Shown: positions 12,401-25,100 of the stretch, piece by piece | How positions within the stretch are numbered: the stretch's first letter is position 1 | Layout of the letters: the number at the start of each line of letters is the position of its first letter | Assembly (NCBI GenBank): GCA_037389465.1 | Contig: JAZARR010000179.1 | Span: 3,258,501 to 3,322,500 of the forward strand | Length of the DNA stretch: 64,000 nucleotides | DNA from: Baylisascaris procyonis | Lineage: Eukaryota; Nematoda; Chromadorea; Rhabditida; Ascarididae | Direction of reading: 5' to 3' | Program-made: the position numbers and the translations under genes | The notes under the pieces: generated by a model | Database searches by the model: none | The model's input: only the letters and a program-made list of their open reading frames with translations | Told to the model about the DNA's origin: nothing

Positions 12401-13420
12401 AATATTGAAGTGATTGGGGGTTGGTTGCACTGTCCGCTTTCTTGTTAAGCGAACATCAATCTGCATAGGTCCAGGATATTCTACGTAGCGCTCAAGATTC
12501 CGACTTTTTTAACCGTTTGTTTTTTGCCGATAGATTGTCGATGTGGATGTGATTTGCTTGAGTTCAGCGGGATCCGTAAAACTCATTCGGAATATGCGAG
12601 TTGGGTCATAAGTTGCCAATGGGAACTTGACAGTGTAGATCTTCGACTTCATGCGCATAAGAGCAGACAGTTCAACGAGATGACAGTTTCCTTGCAAGAG
12701 GGAGGTGGGAAAGGGTGGGGCGAAGTCCTCGCTCGGATGCACTGCTTCAGCCTAGATCTACCGCGTTTGAATTCAGCTTTTGAAGCACAATCAAAAAGAC
12801 TAATAAAGAGTCTGCAAGCGGTTCAATTTCAATTTTTGCGATTTGAGTTCGGTTCCGGTCTAAGGTTTGAGTTTGAAGCTCGAAAAAGTCCCCACGCTCA
12901 CTGCGATCTCCCTAACAGCAGTGGTACTAGATTGCTACGATGGCAAGTGGCTTAGATATGGTACAGCAAAATCGCAATTTTCTGATGTTTGTGTAGTACA
13001 GAGAAATTGTAAGGAAATGTTTTTTCTCCCGATTTTGTCGGTTGTGATGCGAGATGAAAGCATTCGATGATCTGATCACTAATATATGCAAACTTCACAA
13101 CTTTTCCATGAAATACAGCAAATATATCCACCTTAGTTTATCGCTGGATCTTGCTCTAGGACAGAGTGGTTAGAGAAGCCGGCCGGGCGTTAATTGCTCG
13201 CATGTATCGGCTTTTTCATTGTGAATGCTGCTTGCATAGTGGGCCCTCACTACTGCAGGAGGCGCATCCCTTATGTGGGTGGAGGGTTGATGCTGCAGTT
13301 TTGGGTCGCGCATGTCCACATTGGTTGGTGGAGGAAATTAGGTTGTCGGTACCTTGGCCAGTGGTTTTGATATCCGATGTAGTGGAATGAATTTGCGCCA
13401 GAAGGAGTTTCTGCAATGTT
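12400..13420. other. GC-richer block with overlapping open frames, probably a degenerate repeat
   Basis: Base composition is visibly less AT-rich than the surroundings, with open frames on both strands (143 codons on plus at 12524-12955; 74 codons at 13166-13390). There is a purine tract near 12695-12720 (GGGAGGTGGGAAAGGGTGGGG). None of the frames contains a domain I recognise, and start contexts are poor. A decayed transposon or another interspersed repeat is the simplest reading, but a single-copy exon cluster cannot be excluded. Confidence 0.3.
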
Positions 13421-16390
13421 TTAGCTGACTGAGCTCAGTATTGCTTTGTTGAATTGTGATTTCAAGGTTGTCTCCGTTGATAAGTGCCAATATGCAACGG
13501 AAAAAACTTTAGAGCATCGTTCTTTTTTTTTTTTGCCCACAGTAGAAAAGTATACTGCGATGTAGACGTAGTATCTTTGCTTTTATATGAATTTATGTAC
13601 TCTCCTATATACTTCTCAGCTCGCAAATCATGGAGTCCTTGAAGGCGAAATTTTCGAGGTTATGATACCCTTAGAGATGCTTAAAACAGTGAATCCATAA
13701 TCTTTTGGTGTAATACGGATTACGCCAATCTGATTGGTCTTTTTACTTCCTCGACCGAATTTTGAATTTTTTTAGGTCGGAATGACGATTCCGCAGGAGA
13801 GGATTTATAGAAGTGGTCACTTCGAATAGAAGAATACATGAATACGTTATTGAAAAAGTTTTATTTTAGCTAGAAATTTATGCTGATTGCCCTGGTTAAC
13901 CAAAATGGCGAAGATCTTTCGTGTTGTGGCACTCCTCTAGGAAGTTTATTCATTGGTATTGACCATCAGCATGAAGGGTTCATTTAATTTCCGAGGTTGC
14001 AAAAAGTGCTTGCTATGCCAATCCCTCTGTTATTCCTGTATCTTTTCAAAGCGATGTGATAAGCACGTCATTTAGAGAGTGTGCTTCATTGGGGAATGTA
14101 GATTCGGATTCAATTCGCATGATGCTCAAGGAATGAACAAATCTAAGCCAGAAACATTTTGCAAAGTAGTAGTTCTTGGATTGTGCATTTATTGCATCGC
14201 TTTGACTTTGTAGTGATGTATAACTCGAAAAAGGTTGCATTTTTCCATCTTACCGATATTGCTACAACTTGTTGTTTAAACTTTTCTCGATTAGAAATAG
14301 GCCTAAACCGGCATTTCATTAACAGGGCTGACCAGTAGGGAATGGTTTTGTTAATTTTTTCGTTATCGCTTCCCTTAATGGTCTTTAAAAAAAATTTTCT
14401 ATATTTCCTTTCCTATTCCACTGTGGAATCCATTTACTATTTTTCAAGAAGACATGCGAAGCTAAACGTTTCCATTTTGATAGTGAACTGACTATTTTTT
14501 TTTGTCTGAAAGCAGTAATCACATTACTTTCACCGAAATCAGTGCTATGTTGGTGTGCACTTTATCTCTTCGAGGTTGGATTTATTGAAGATTGAGGGAA
14601 TTTCCACTAGCCAACGTTAATTATCGTTTCACTTCTAAAATTTGTTCACATTTCTTTCACTCTCAGATTATGCTATTAATTCCATACAAAAAAACTTCTC
14701 TGATACTTATTTTTTGAATTTCAAAAATTTGAAAATGTCATCTCGCAACATTTGATCCAATCATTGAAAAGAATCGATTCGTGTCACAACAATAATTTAC
14801 TTATATAATGAATTTCTATGTTGAGATAACATTTTGTCACTAACAGTACACCGAGCCAATCATGATCATGGGTGTGGTGATATATCATTTCATAAGGTCT
14901 CTAACGAGACTGGAATTTAGAAAAGAAATTAAGATGAAATTTGCTACGAGTTGTTGTTTTTATCATCGCGGATTATTCTCTATCAATTTGTGCACAAAAT
15001 TCTTGCAGTAAATTATCATTCAACAGGACATCAGTTTTGGAGGACAGCTCTCATCAAGGTTCTGGAACTCCGGAGGCCTCATTCTCCTTAAAGAGCTCAA
15101 GACTGAAGGCCCGTAGCATAGAAGGGGGCTTTAGGCTTTCGCTTTACTCCGAGGTAAAATTCGTCACCATTCCCACACAGCATGGTGAAGCTGTATGGAA
15201 ACGCTATTTTGGTGTCTGCATTTTCAAAATTTTTCCGCTTCGTTCCACTCAAAACAAGCTTCAAAAGCACTGTCAGAATGTATGAATAAGTACTGATATT
15301 ATCACTGCAGCTTCGGTGCGAAGGTGCTCACCCTCCGAAACCTGTAAGAAGTTCTCAGCTTTCAGAAACTAATGAAAAGTTTATTTCCGAGACATCCGAA
15401 ACCGAAGGAATTTGTTTCTACGACAAAGCAGAGAAATATCGGCCCAAGGAAGCCGTAGTATGACTACATGACAAAATTGATGTGCCGGAATAGTATCACT
15501 CAACAATCGATGAACTTGAGCGGTAATACGATAGAATGTACGGTGTGCGAAACAGTAGGCGTCGTTTTTTGCTAAACGTTACCTCGAAATAGGGAAGGCA
15601 AAAACATACTTCAGGATGCTGCTGTAACTGTCTTGCCTTTCGAGGATACGTCTGAGACCGTCTTCTTGAAGTCGTCAACTAGGCGTAGAAACGTGCCCTT
15701 ACGAGCGGTGAAACAATTACGTAAATTAGCCCTTTTTGAATAAAAGCCCATCATTACCAATTGTCCTGCAGTCATTTCTGTTGCATTCAAGTGAAAATGT
15801 GCAAACATTGCTCTAAGCTATTCCTTCCAGTGATTTGAAATTCCCTTGTCCAAATTGCTTTTCTTTTGTAATTTGCCATTTTTCTCATATTCTATTCGAT
15901 TTATGAAATTTTTTTCACAGAGTTTTTTAATGTTTTTTGACGATCATTGTAATTCACATTTCATTTATTTATTTTATTTTCTTGTAAATACACATTCGGT
16001 TATTGGTAAGGATGCGATGTCTTGTGCGATCCTTGTTTTCGTGATTTCTTTGCAAAAACGTCTCGACTGACGAATATAAGCAGAACGATGAGAGGTATTA
16101 CTGAAGTCATAATAAGAATTTCTATTGTATGGAGGAATGGGGATCCAATTCGACAGAAAATTTTAGAAATTTCATGGTGTCCGATCTCAAACTCAACGTG
16201 AGGTGAACTCGTTTTAGTTTTATATTGTTGTGAATACGCTGCTAATTTTTGCATTCGAAACACAATTATGAAAATATATGCATAGATATTATTCGAGATA
16301 AAAGAATTGTGCAAGTGAAGGATATCTCCATATTGACGCGTTGCAAAAACGAAAATGCAATTTTTGTAGAAAAAGAGAATGTATGCATTG
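13421..16390. other. no supported gene
   Basis: There are scattered open frames of up to 114 codons (14941-15285 plus; 15496-15808 minus) without matching splice sites or recognisable motifs. Near 15067 the sequence CTCCGGAGGCCTCATTC parallels the one near 9293, suggesting a short interspersed repeat. Confidence 0.35.
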
Positions 16391-16397
16391 CAGGTTC
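16386..16397 (+). promoter_or_regulatory. probable spliced-leader trans-splice acceptor
   Basis: The sequence ATTGCAG followed by GTTC ends immediately before the ATG of the neuropeptide precursor at 16398. An acceptor four bases upstream of the start codon, with no nearby upstream donor, is the usual arrangement for trans-splicing in nematodes. A conventional 5' UTR intron is the alternative. Confidence 0.4.
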
Positions 16398-18868
16398 ATG
16401 CACGGCAATAATAGGATCGGTGTCACTGTTGCATTGGTCATATGTACTCGCATTTTTGGCAGCGCTATGCTGATAACGTCTGAAAACGTTATGAAGTAAG
16501 TGAATAAAATTTAATTAAGGACCTGATGTTTTTTTTGTTTTGAAAAGATCTCCAGAATTGAATGGATGGCAATGGAAAGAGTTGAGGAAGAAATATGTGC
16601 ACTCCATTTTAATAAATGTGAAAGCAATAGAAACAGTTGCTCCTTATAGTGTTGCTTGGAGCTCTATGTTGTTACCTATATGAATTAACTAGGTTAATGA
16701 AACAAGAAACAAAGATTCCTTGATGTGGAAGAATGTAAAATAGAAAAATGGAATATGCAAATTGAAGTCTTAATGTGCTCAATTCTCGGCCCTTATTCGT
16801 CATGTAAGCACGATGGAAATGTTCACAAACATAAAGAGAGCAATTTATTCGGACGATATTACGAAACAATAAGATTCAAGAAAAATGAAACGACGATGTT
16901 AGAGGAAATGATAATGAGCCAAGAGGAATACCATTAAGAAGATAGAAACATTTCTATAAGTATTGCTGAGAGAAACACATGGAGACATCGTTTGAATTGC
17001 GATAAACGACCAAATCTGTTGACGCACAACTGTGATGTTTAAAAAGAGAATTTATGCGATAGTTTTGGGGAAGGTTCTTCGTAAGCATAATGTAACAAAT
17101 CGACAAGTCTTATCATGATGTTGACCTAGTCGAAAATTATTCGTAGATAGTGAAGAATTTGGTTAACTACTCTATTACAGTCGATCTTCAAAGCGACAAT
17201 ATTATCCACCTAACAAAGCTAATTCGATTTGAAATCCAACGAATCTACCTCGACGCAAACCAAAACTTCGTCTTCACTGCTAAAGAAACAATACAAAAAA
17301 TTACTGTCAACAAAAAACTCAATGCATCGAGGGCATTTTTCTTTTTGCATTTACCCCTTTTGATAGAAATAACATTATGACAGTCATCCGTTCCTCCGTA
17401 AACAAATTTTCGTCTCAAATTTTCTTTTCACATTTTCAGTTGTCAGGTCTTCGGTTGCAGAGTTCATATTTTGTGTAGCGTATCATCGTGTATCCAAGTC
17501 AAATATTAAACGCCTCATATTTTTATGACTAAATGAGGAACATCTCCTTTCGAACGTCCTTTTACTCGAAAGAAGACAGCTTAGAGCCATCGCGATATTC
17601 TGGTTGTTGTAAACCTTGTTCCTTAGAATATGTCGATGAAAACTATAGTGGAATCTTGTGTTTTTCAACTGGGAGTTTATTGAAGAAGCTATATCAATAT
17701 TAAGGATGTAGGTGAACGAACCGCTAAGCACAGACGTACTCTGCGTTGCAGGAACTGAGGTGCTCAGAAACATTGCTACTTTTTTCAAGCGACTAAGCTA
17801 TGGCCCGATAAAGCTTTTCCGTCTTCCTCATCGGCCATATCTTGACATGCAATATAGGTGTGCACGCAGCTCGTCCATCACCTGTAGCTACACAGTCTAG
17901 CCGCTACAAACGTTAGGCAACGGTCAATACATGAATATATCATAAGATATATTTTTGGTAACTAGGAAACTTTTGACTCATTTAGTATGCAGCTTCGTGG
18001 ACAAGAAGGCAATATTAATTTCTGACTGAGTATGAAATATTTGTTAAAGGTTTTGAAATTGAACTTTTTTATGCATTATTAATGAGAATATTTGTATTAA
18101 AATGTCTTCAATTTGCACTCAAGTCACCGATAAGCGAAGTTTCCACGCAATGGAGATAAAGATTAGTGACAATTGCAATGAAATCAAAAATGACATGAAT
18201 ATCGAATCTTTCTCATAAGCATTCAACGTCTGAATATGACTGACTTAGTGGGACCAAAAAATAAAAAAAAAAAACGATAGGAAATGTTAAAATGTCCTAC
18301 CCAGAGGGACGAATACACTCCCGAATATTCATATCCTATTTCAATCACAAATGTTATCCTCTCTCTAGCAATTTTTATGCACCTGTCGGATTTTTTCGCG
18401 AAAAGTGTACTCAGACTCTATTACTCTTCTAAGCGTAGGCATAGTCTCGACTATTCGGTTGTTTCAAATGAAGAATGGCTAAAATTGCATACTAAAAACT
18501 TAAATGCTTACGTGCACTGAGGGCGCAAAGTTATAAATAAGGTCATTGAACAGTGAGTAACATTGGTTGTTAACTTCAAGTCGCCTCATAATTGCTGTCA
18601 GTGGTTCCATTCCATAGATAAATTGCATCTAGAGGAAGCAGTTTTTCGCTTTGGCTTTTGGCAATTTGGCAATTCGCTGTATACAATTTCGCTGAACTTT
18701 TTAATAGTTATATATTTCAGACCATTCGCTACTGGCAATATAGACGAGCAGCCGATGAATCTTGCGTATGAAGAGGATTTAGAAAGTATGAATGCGGAAG
18801 AGAACGCGTTCAGACGAAATTGCTTCTTTAGTCCTGTACAATGCATGTTTCGACGATCGACTAGCTAG
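16398..18868 (+). CDS. allatostatin-C / somatostatin-like neuropeptide precursor
   Basis: Two exons, 16398-16495 and 18721-18868, join in phase 2 (AA|A, Lys33) through GTAAGT and ATATTTCAG sites to give 81 residues. Residues 1-23 form a signal peptide (MHGNNRIGVTVALVICTRIF...). An acidic spacer (about 34-63) follows. Near the C-terminus comes RR-NCFFSPVQCMF-RR (residues 64-78), then a short STS tail. The peptide has C-F-F-S-P-V-Q-C: two cysteines six residues apart around an aromatic-aromatic-x-Pro-aliphatic core, close to the insect allatostatin-C core C-Y-F-N-P-I-S-C. Dibasic sites on both sides predict release by a proprotein convertase and trimming by carboxypeptidase; the cysteines should form a disulfide ring. 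Members of this family act on somatostatin/opioid-like G-protein-coupled receptors. The 2.2-kb intron could hide an extra exon, but direct joining is in frame. Not predicted to be amidated (no Gly). Confidence 0.72.
16496..18720 (+). other. 2.2-kb intron of the neuropeptide gene
   Basis: This is the presumed intron of the allatostatin-C-like precursor gene, from GTAAGTG to TTATATATTTCAG. Open frames inside it on both strands (for example 17483-17788 minus, 18284-18520 plus) have no supporting splice sites. An intron this long often carries cis-regulatory elements, but I can point to none. Confidence 0.45.
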
Positions 18869-20430
18869 CTAACTCTACTCATTCCAATATTAATAGAACG
18901 TATGAAAAAAAAACTGAGCTTATTAGGCGCACATATTTTCTCTATAAGTAATAGACGAAGGAAATATGTATTGTCAATTAGTGAATTGATATATTTAAGT
19001 AATCGTCCTCAAATTGTAAGGAATTCTACAAAGCTTTTGATTTTTGATGGCAATCATATTACAAGGAAAATATGAACCTCATAGTGAACTTTTTTTTTTG
19101 TAAACATCGGAAGATGTCGATCATTCTGAGGACTAATAGGAATTAACCTATTCCTAATCGTCTATCATTAGACCAACAATTCATCAAAATTATGCGCTAT
19201 TTTCCTTTCTCTTCTATTTCTAATTTCCGTTTGGCATTTATAGATTAATATTGAATTATGACGATCTGATTTAGATCTCGCGATAATTTTTGGTTGAAAA
19301 TCGATCGCATTCTATAAACTTTCTTTGAGATTAATTTATCGACCATATCCACAATGTTCTGCCCATTTCTTTCATTTAGCGGAATAAAACAGTATCATTC
19401 ATACGTTTCTGCAAGCATATATTATCCTTACAAATATTTCGTGGAGTGATTTGTAATGGACAACGCTACATTAAATAAGCGATCTTTGAAAGGAATTCGA
19501 CTGTTTGAGTAGCTCCAGATAAATGCGAACAAGTATGTGAAAATTTAAGAAGGAATAAAAATGGCTCATGGTATATGCTGAGGCTACCACAATGTGGTGC
19601 AGAAATTTTTTATATCGACAGAGTGTGATGGCAGAAGATGGATTTGATCAAGCCTGTAGAAGCGAGCAAGTTGCAATAACCTCTAGTATTTTTAAAACCA
19701 TCAACTCGCTGAAAAATGTCCGAATATCGAGGCTCTAAATATTCTGAGAAAGATTGCTGTTTTGAAGAGTATAGTACTAAATTATTGCTACAGATAACTT
19801 TGGAAGCGAGCTGCCAATAAATATGAGGCTTTATCGGTGTTGAGGCAAAGGCTAGTCCATTTTCTAGATTCCAAGGAGGATGCTGGGAAAAGATGTAATA
19901 TTTTTTGATGGATGGAGTGGGCGAGAAGATTTTCGAAATGTAATTGACAAAGGCGACAAAGCATACATTCCAAATCGGCAGTTCAGATGCATGTCCGTTT
20001 TTTTTCAATCAAAAGAGGTCATATATATATATATAAGTAATCGATTCGTATGATTTAGTTTCTCTCGGCTCTTGAAAGCACAGTCATGACTCTGTGCACA
20101 CCATCATATCAGAGTCAAATTTGAGCTCGATGATCATGCAAACAAGCATTTGTTTTCGGCCTATTCGACGTGCTGAAATGTTCATTGAAAAAACGTAATT
20201 CTTTCAACAAAACCCACAAGAATTTTATATGGTTCGACAAAACGTTTGAAATAGATCAAAGTTGGTTGCGTAATGAGCGGATTAAGTGAAGTAGCTGTTT
20301 AGTCACATGGGTGTCTCCACTTTCTTGTTTTAATGCGTTCTGATTTTTGTGACATTTTATGAAAATCCATCCAGTGGTGAGCGAATTGTTGCAGTAGAAG
20401 CAAAACCAGACTACTTTTGAATGAAATGAC
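18869..20430. other. no supported gene
   Basis: An AT-rich stretch downstream of the neuropeptide gene. I see no clear AATAAA close to its stop codon. The 132-codon minus-strand frame at 19610-20008 has no domain or splice context that I recognise. Confidence 0.35.
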
Positions 20431-20434
20431 GAAA

Positions 20435-20520
20435 AACCTCATCAACGGAGCATCGAACCCTAGTCATCCGTTTCTATACTTCCGCAAATCAACCAGACGC
20501 TTTTAGCGCCTACTCAGTTT
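20435..20520 (-). repeat. tRNA-derived SINE-like element
   Basis: On the minus strand the segment contains a good RNA polymerase III B-box match (GGGTTCGATGC, around 20450-20461). Upstream of it, near 20498-20518, lies a loose D-arm/A-box-like stretch (GAGTAGGCGCTAAAAGCG). The interval between them is about 40 bases, compatible with a tRNA-derived promoter, but the anticodon arm does not fold well. I interpret this as a tRNA-derived short interspersed repeat; it could also be a decayed long-variable-arm tRNA. Confidence 0.35.
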
Positions 20521-22163
20521 ATTTAAAACTTACATACCGGCATTGCTGATGTCTACTATATGATTTGCGAAAATGGATGCTTAGAGTTCATACGAAGATG
20601 ATGGTGGTGCCATGACAGGTAGGTATGGTGAACTCCGAATAGTGATGATAATGCAGCATATGATGCTTAGCATGCAAAAAGTAAGGTCTACCATGATAAT
20701 ATTCACTCTCCTATCAGAAATAGCGAAAATAAAGATGTGTAGCCAACAAGTCGATCAATTGGCTGAACTTTATATATACAGCTTAGCATCATAAGTGATA
20801 AATCAATCATAACAGCATAGCGGAAAAGTTGCATAAGATGTATTCTGTGCGTTTTTCAATACTCAATTATTCGTCTTAAAATTCACTGCAATATACATCC
20901 ACCGGAAGTTGATTGTGTACGTTGCCGGCACAAATATTTTGAGATTAGGAAAGTGATTTGTCAGTTTGGAAGAAAAATTCAGACGGCTTAATATATCGAT
21001 AGATGAATCTAGGCTTTCGCCTCTCCTTCACCTTCCCAACTCCTCTCTTATAACTGATAATTTGTAAAGCTCTATCGTTCGACCTTTTGAGACTTCCGAA
21101 CTCAACAACAGCCTAATCTTCCACTTTGTGTTCACATATTGAGGCAGCAAAGGATAAAAGGTTTTGAACATTTATGTAGCGTGCCAAATTTGAGCGCAAA
21201 GTAATACAAACACTGCTGTCATCGGCAACGCTAGGAAGACGATGCTATCGCTTAGTGATTGATCCTCCATACAAAGTCTCTTGGAACGGTCACAACAGGG
21301 TTTAAAGTTGGGTATCTAGTGCCCTAGGAAGCTTGACGAACAACTGCAGTCTCCGTTGATTTCGGGCCGTCTGAATTCTCCCACTTCCACGACATAATTT
21401 AAGTCATTTGGAATTGTCATCTGATTGCATGTATTTCATAGAAAAGGCACTTTAATAAAAACGGCTGACGGCAATGTGCACACTTCCGATGCCCATTTAA
21501 TTCACCGTTGCATTCAGAAAGCCGAAAAAAACGTTGAAATGAGAGTGACAAAGATGAGCACATCGAAGCATGATTAGAACCCGTGTACCCTATCATCTAG
21601 ATGGAATTCTTTTCATTTTGAATCAAGGAGGCATGAATCTATTATGGAGAAGTAGAGCGATTCATTTCATGTGTAACCTATACTAAAACCGATGCTTAAA
21701 TGCTCAAAAAGACATCTGATTACTTTGGCTTTTCTTCTATGGTACTCTAAAAATCTTCAAGCTGTGACCCATCATCTTCCTTACGGTCTGAACTCCCTTC
21801 GCTTTACCCCCCCCCCCTCAATTTTCCTCCAGCATACGTTACAGATGTCATATTAGAGCACAGACATTGAAGAAAATCAGTTTTTGATAGCATCATATTC
21901 ATAAAAACCTCATCAGATATGCCCCGCTGTAGAGGTCAACCTTACTTTATCCGTTCGTAATAACCTGTTTCAATTTTTGTTGAAACATTCAGTTTTCTTA
22001 CAAATGCTTTGTTATTTCACAGCCCATATTTCCTCGTAAATGGCAATTTTTTCTTGTATTGAGCTCGATCGGTCTTTTTTGAAGTTTTCAGCATTAAAGT
22101 TCATTACAGCGTAATTATCGTTTCTTTTCAGGAGATCAATAAAACAATTATTGAACGGCGAAA
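20521..22163. other. no supported gene; C11 run
   Basis: The 3' flank of the globin gene (which reads leftward). It holds an eleven-C run at 21807-21817 in a pyrimidine-rich tract and otherwise AT-rich sequence. No exon is supported. Confidence 0.35.
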
Positions 22164-25100
22164 TTAGGCGACTTTCCTTTGATTATTTATGCCAAGTTTT
22201 TTGAGCTCGGCACGAAGCATTCTCTCCATTTCATAGCCGAATCGAATCTGATTCGAAACAAATGTTGCTAACGCACTCCATGCAGACATATTCGTCGATT
22301 CGGTCTGAAACTCATCTTTTCTTTTAAAAAAGTGGAAATGAAAAGTTGAGAGCTTGATCCGACATGCAATTTTGAACGCTCTGGTCCATCAGTTAAATCA
22401 ATTGTCAAATTTCTCGATAATCACCGACAATTCGCCTCTTCAGTTTTCCTTCGAAATTTACTAGTTATAGAAATTTTGAATAAAAAAGTCTGTTTTTGTT
22501 TATTTTGTTTTTTTTTTAAAGATTTGTACGACATAACTTGACAAGACAGAATTGAGAACAGGGGATGTCCCATGGGATGTTGCTCATAGTCATAGAAAGT
22601 TCCGTATTAGTCAAATGGATTACGAAATGCACTCTCGCCGACTGCGTTTCATCGTGATCGCGGCGTTATTTCACTTAAACGACCACTGGTTCCCTCAACG
22701 AGCGGTAGGGAATAGGGAAGAGGGTGGGGGAATGGGAGATGGAGTAGATGGGGTTAAAAAGGAGCTCTAGCGATAGTGAGACCGTTGATACCACAATTCT
22801 CTGCAATCCACTTAGCCCCTCATTGCTTTAGTAAGAATAATGAGGGCACCTGTAGATCTATCCTTTCGTTGGTAGCAACCAAAGCGTCGTCGACGGACAG
22901 CGAATTCCTCCTGCCTGTAGTGAGAAAAATTGCTTCATAAGTGCAAAAATAATTGAAACTAGCAATGTAGCCTTATGCCTCCGACAGAACCTATGGGATC
23001 GATGATTGAAAATACATTTCATAATGTGAGCGAAGATGACAACCCCTGAATATGCTGAGATTGATAACACCCGGAATGGTCATGGAATGCATCAGAAATG
23101 AAGGAAAGATGGGGCCAGGATCGCCACATCTAAAAGGAAATGTCTGACAAAGAAGTAGTATGATCGATGAGATACAAAAATATTGAAATAAAATGATAAA
23201 TCTTAGTTCACTCAAATCTGAAAAAAACAAACAAACAATGACATCATGCAAAGATCAACTTTAAGAACAGATTATTGAAGTGTGAGAGAATTTATGAAAG
23301 CGCAATAGAACACTGTTTGGTTGTTTGTTCTGCATTATTAACGTAATAAAATGGCTGCAATTCCTTGAACAAGAGTAAAAAATTTTCCAAATGGTACGCC
23401 TATTGGCATTCGTCTCCTTCATTTATTAGAACCTATCTTCTTTTTTTTGCAAGATTACAACTTTCTTTAAAGAAATAATAAAATCGAAAAAAAAACGATA
23501 AAATTCTGAGTACTTTTCTGCGATGAATTTTCATAGAATTCTTTTGCAGTTGAAGTCATTGCACTGATGAGTCTATCCCAATAACTATGTGGTATATGAC
23601 TGCGGTTGAAATTCTCTGAATCTTCCATTTCGGCATATGTAGCACCGAATTCTTGCAAGCGATCGGCTGCCACAATCGGTTCCACAAGGTGGCGCATACA
23701 TTGTGATAGAGCGTGAGTAAATCGCTGTAAAGAGTATAAACAATTATTTGAACTTTGACCTCTTTTCAACTTCGATATAAAATAAAGAAAAACGAATTAA
23801 TCTTGAATTATAGATTGCATAGAAGAGATTTATGGAGTAGCTCTGAGCGAAGTTCGCCATTATCCTTTTCTTAGTAAGCGTTCTTTATACTTCACTTCCC
23901 TATGATCACAACGTCATGCATATATACAGCAATTCCTCGTCTCTAAGCCCTTTCCTCCACCTTCTTCCCCCATTCCCCCCCCCCCCCCTCTCCTTCTTAA
24001 GATAAACTTCGATTCCAAGCGACTGCGAGCAACATGAAATGCCTTTGAACAGAAGCACCTACCTCAAGCGCACAAGTGCTCTCCGTATGAAACGAACAAA
24101 CTAGTCCCTTATTGTTCTATGCAGCATGCGGCTACTTTGAAATCTATTAGAAAAATAAATTGCAGCCTCCTTCCATACGAGTTTATCCTCTTACATAAAA
24201 TGATTTTGGAAAAAAAAGTGCAAAAGAAATCGCTTTAAACAGCGTGAAATATCCCATGATCTATTCTCAGAGAAACTGAGTAACTTTTTGCTCACTCCTG
24301 TCACATCTAATTCTTTTTGATATCCTCTCTTATCGAGCAACTCCCTCACCTGTGCATGCATATGAAAATTGACGTGATCACGCCATGCGTCTGTGCCTTG
24401 GAGGTGCTCCAAGTTAATAACGACCAACAAATTTGGATCTTTCTGAAACAATGTGCCGAAGACGCGTTTGCCCAAATCGAAAACAATTCCTTGTGGTAAT
24501 TGTCGCCATCTGGCTGTCAGGATTGCTTTCTGATGCATACTGAGTCCTGTTGTTTCGCAGATGTCAGATTTGCGACGTCCTCCCGCAAAATACCTGAAAG
24601 GGATAATCACTTCTGTACCCTATAAGCAAACATCATAGAGCACTTACGCTGACAACGGACGTAACGCATCAGTCGGGGATGCAACGAAGGGAAATTATTT
24701 AAACTAATGAAACCTGCAAACAGAGGAGAAGATGAAGATGGAGTGGGATTGCCATTATTGATGTTCTTATGGCCTCACAAATGATATGGTTTTGAAACGA
24801 GGCTACCGTTAGTCATTTAGAATCTTCCCCAAGATCCATTTAAAAAACGATAGGACTAACCGTTTAAATATCACGTTAACATTGAAAGCAACATTTCAGA
24901 ATATTTAAATACAATTACCACAAAAAATGTGATATCATTGATCACGCTGTTCTTAACGCAAGTGAGAAGCAAGACTGGAGAACTCCATCATGAAAGTCTG
25001 GATGCGATCCGTCTGTGATTGTTGTAAAGAAATATGCAGTAAGTAACCCAAGTCCTTTATAATTTACACTATACAAAACGACGTAATGTTGATTGTTGCA

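Noticed and set aside
12524..12955. 143-codon plus-strand frame
   Set aside because: The longest frame in the window, but it starts poorly, has no domain, and lies in a GC-richer block where chance frames are longer.
17483..17788. 101-codon minus-strand frame in the neuropeptide intron
   Set aside because: No acceptor or donor in phase and low coding character.
24317..24499. Plus-strand frame over globin exon 3
   Set aside because: Antisense shadow of the globin exon on the minus strand.
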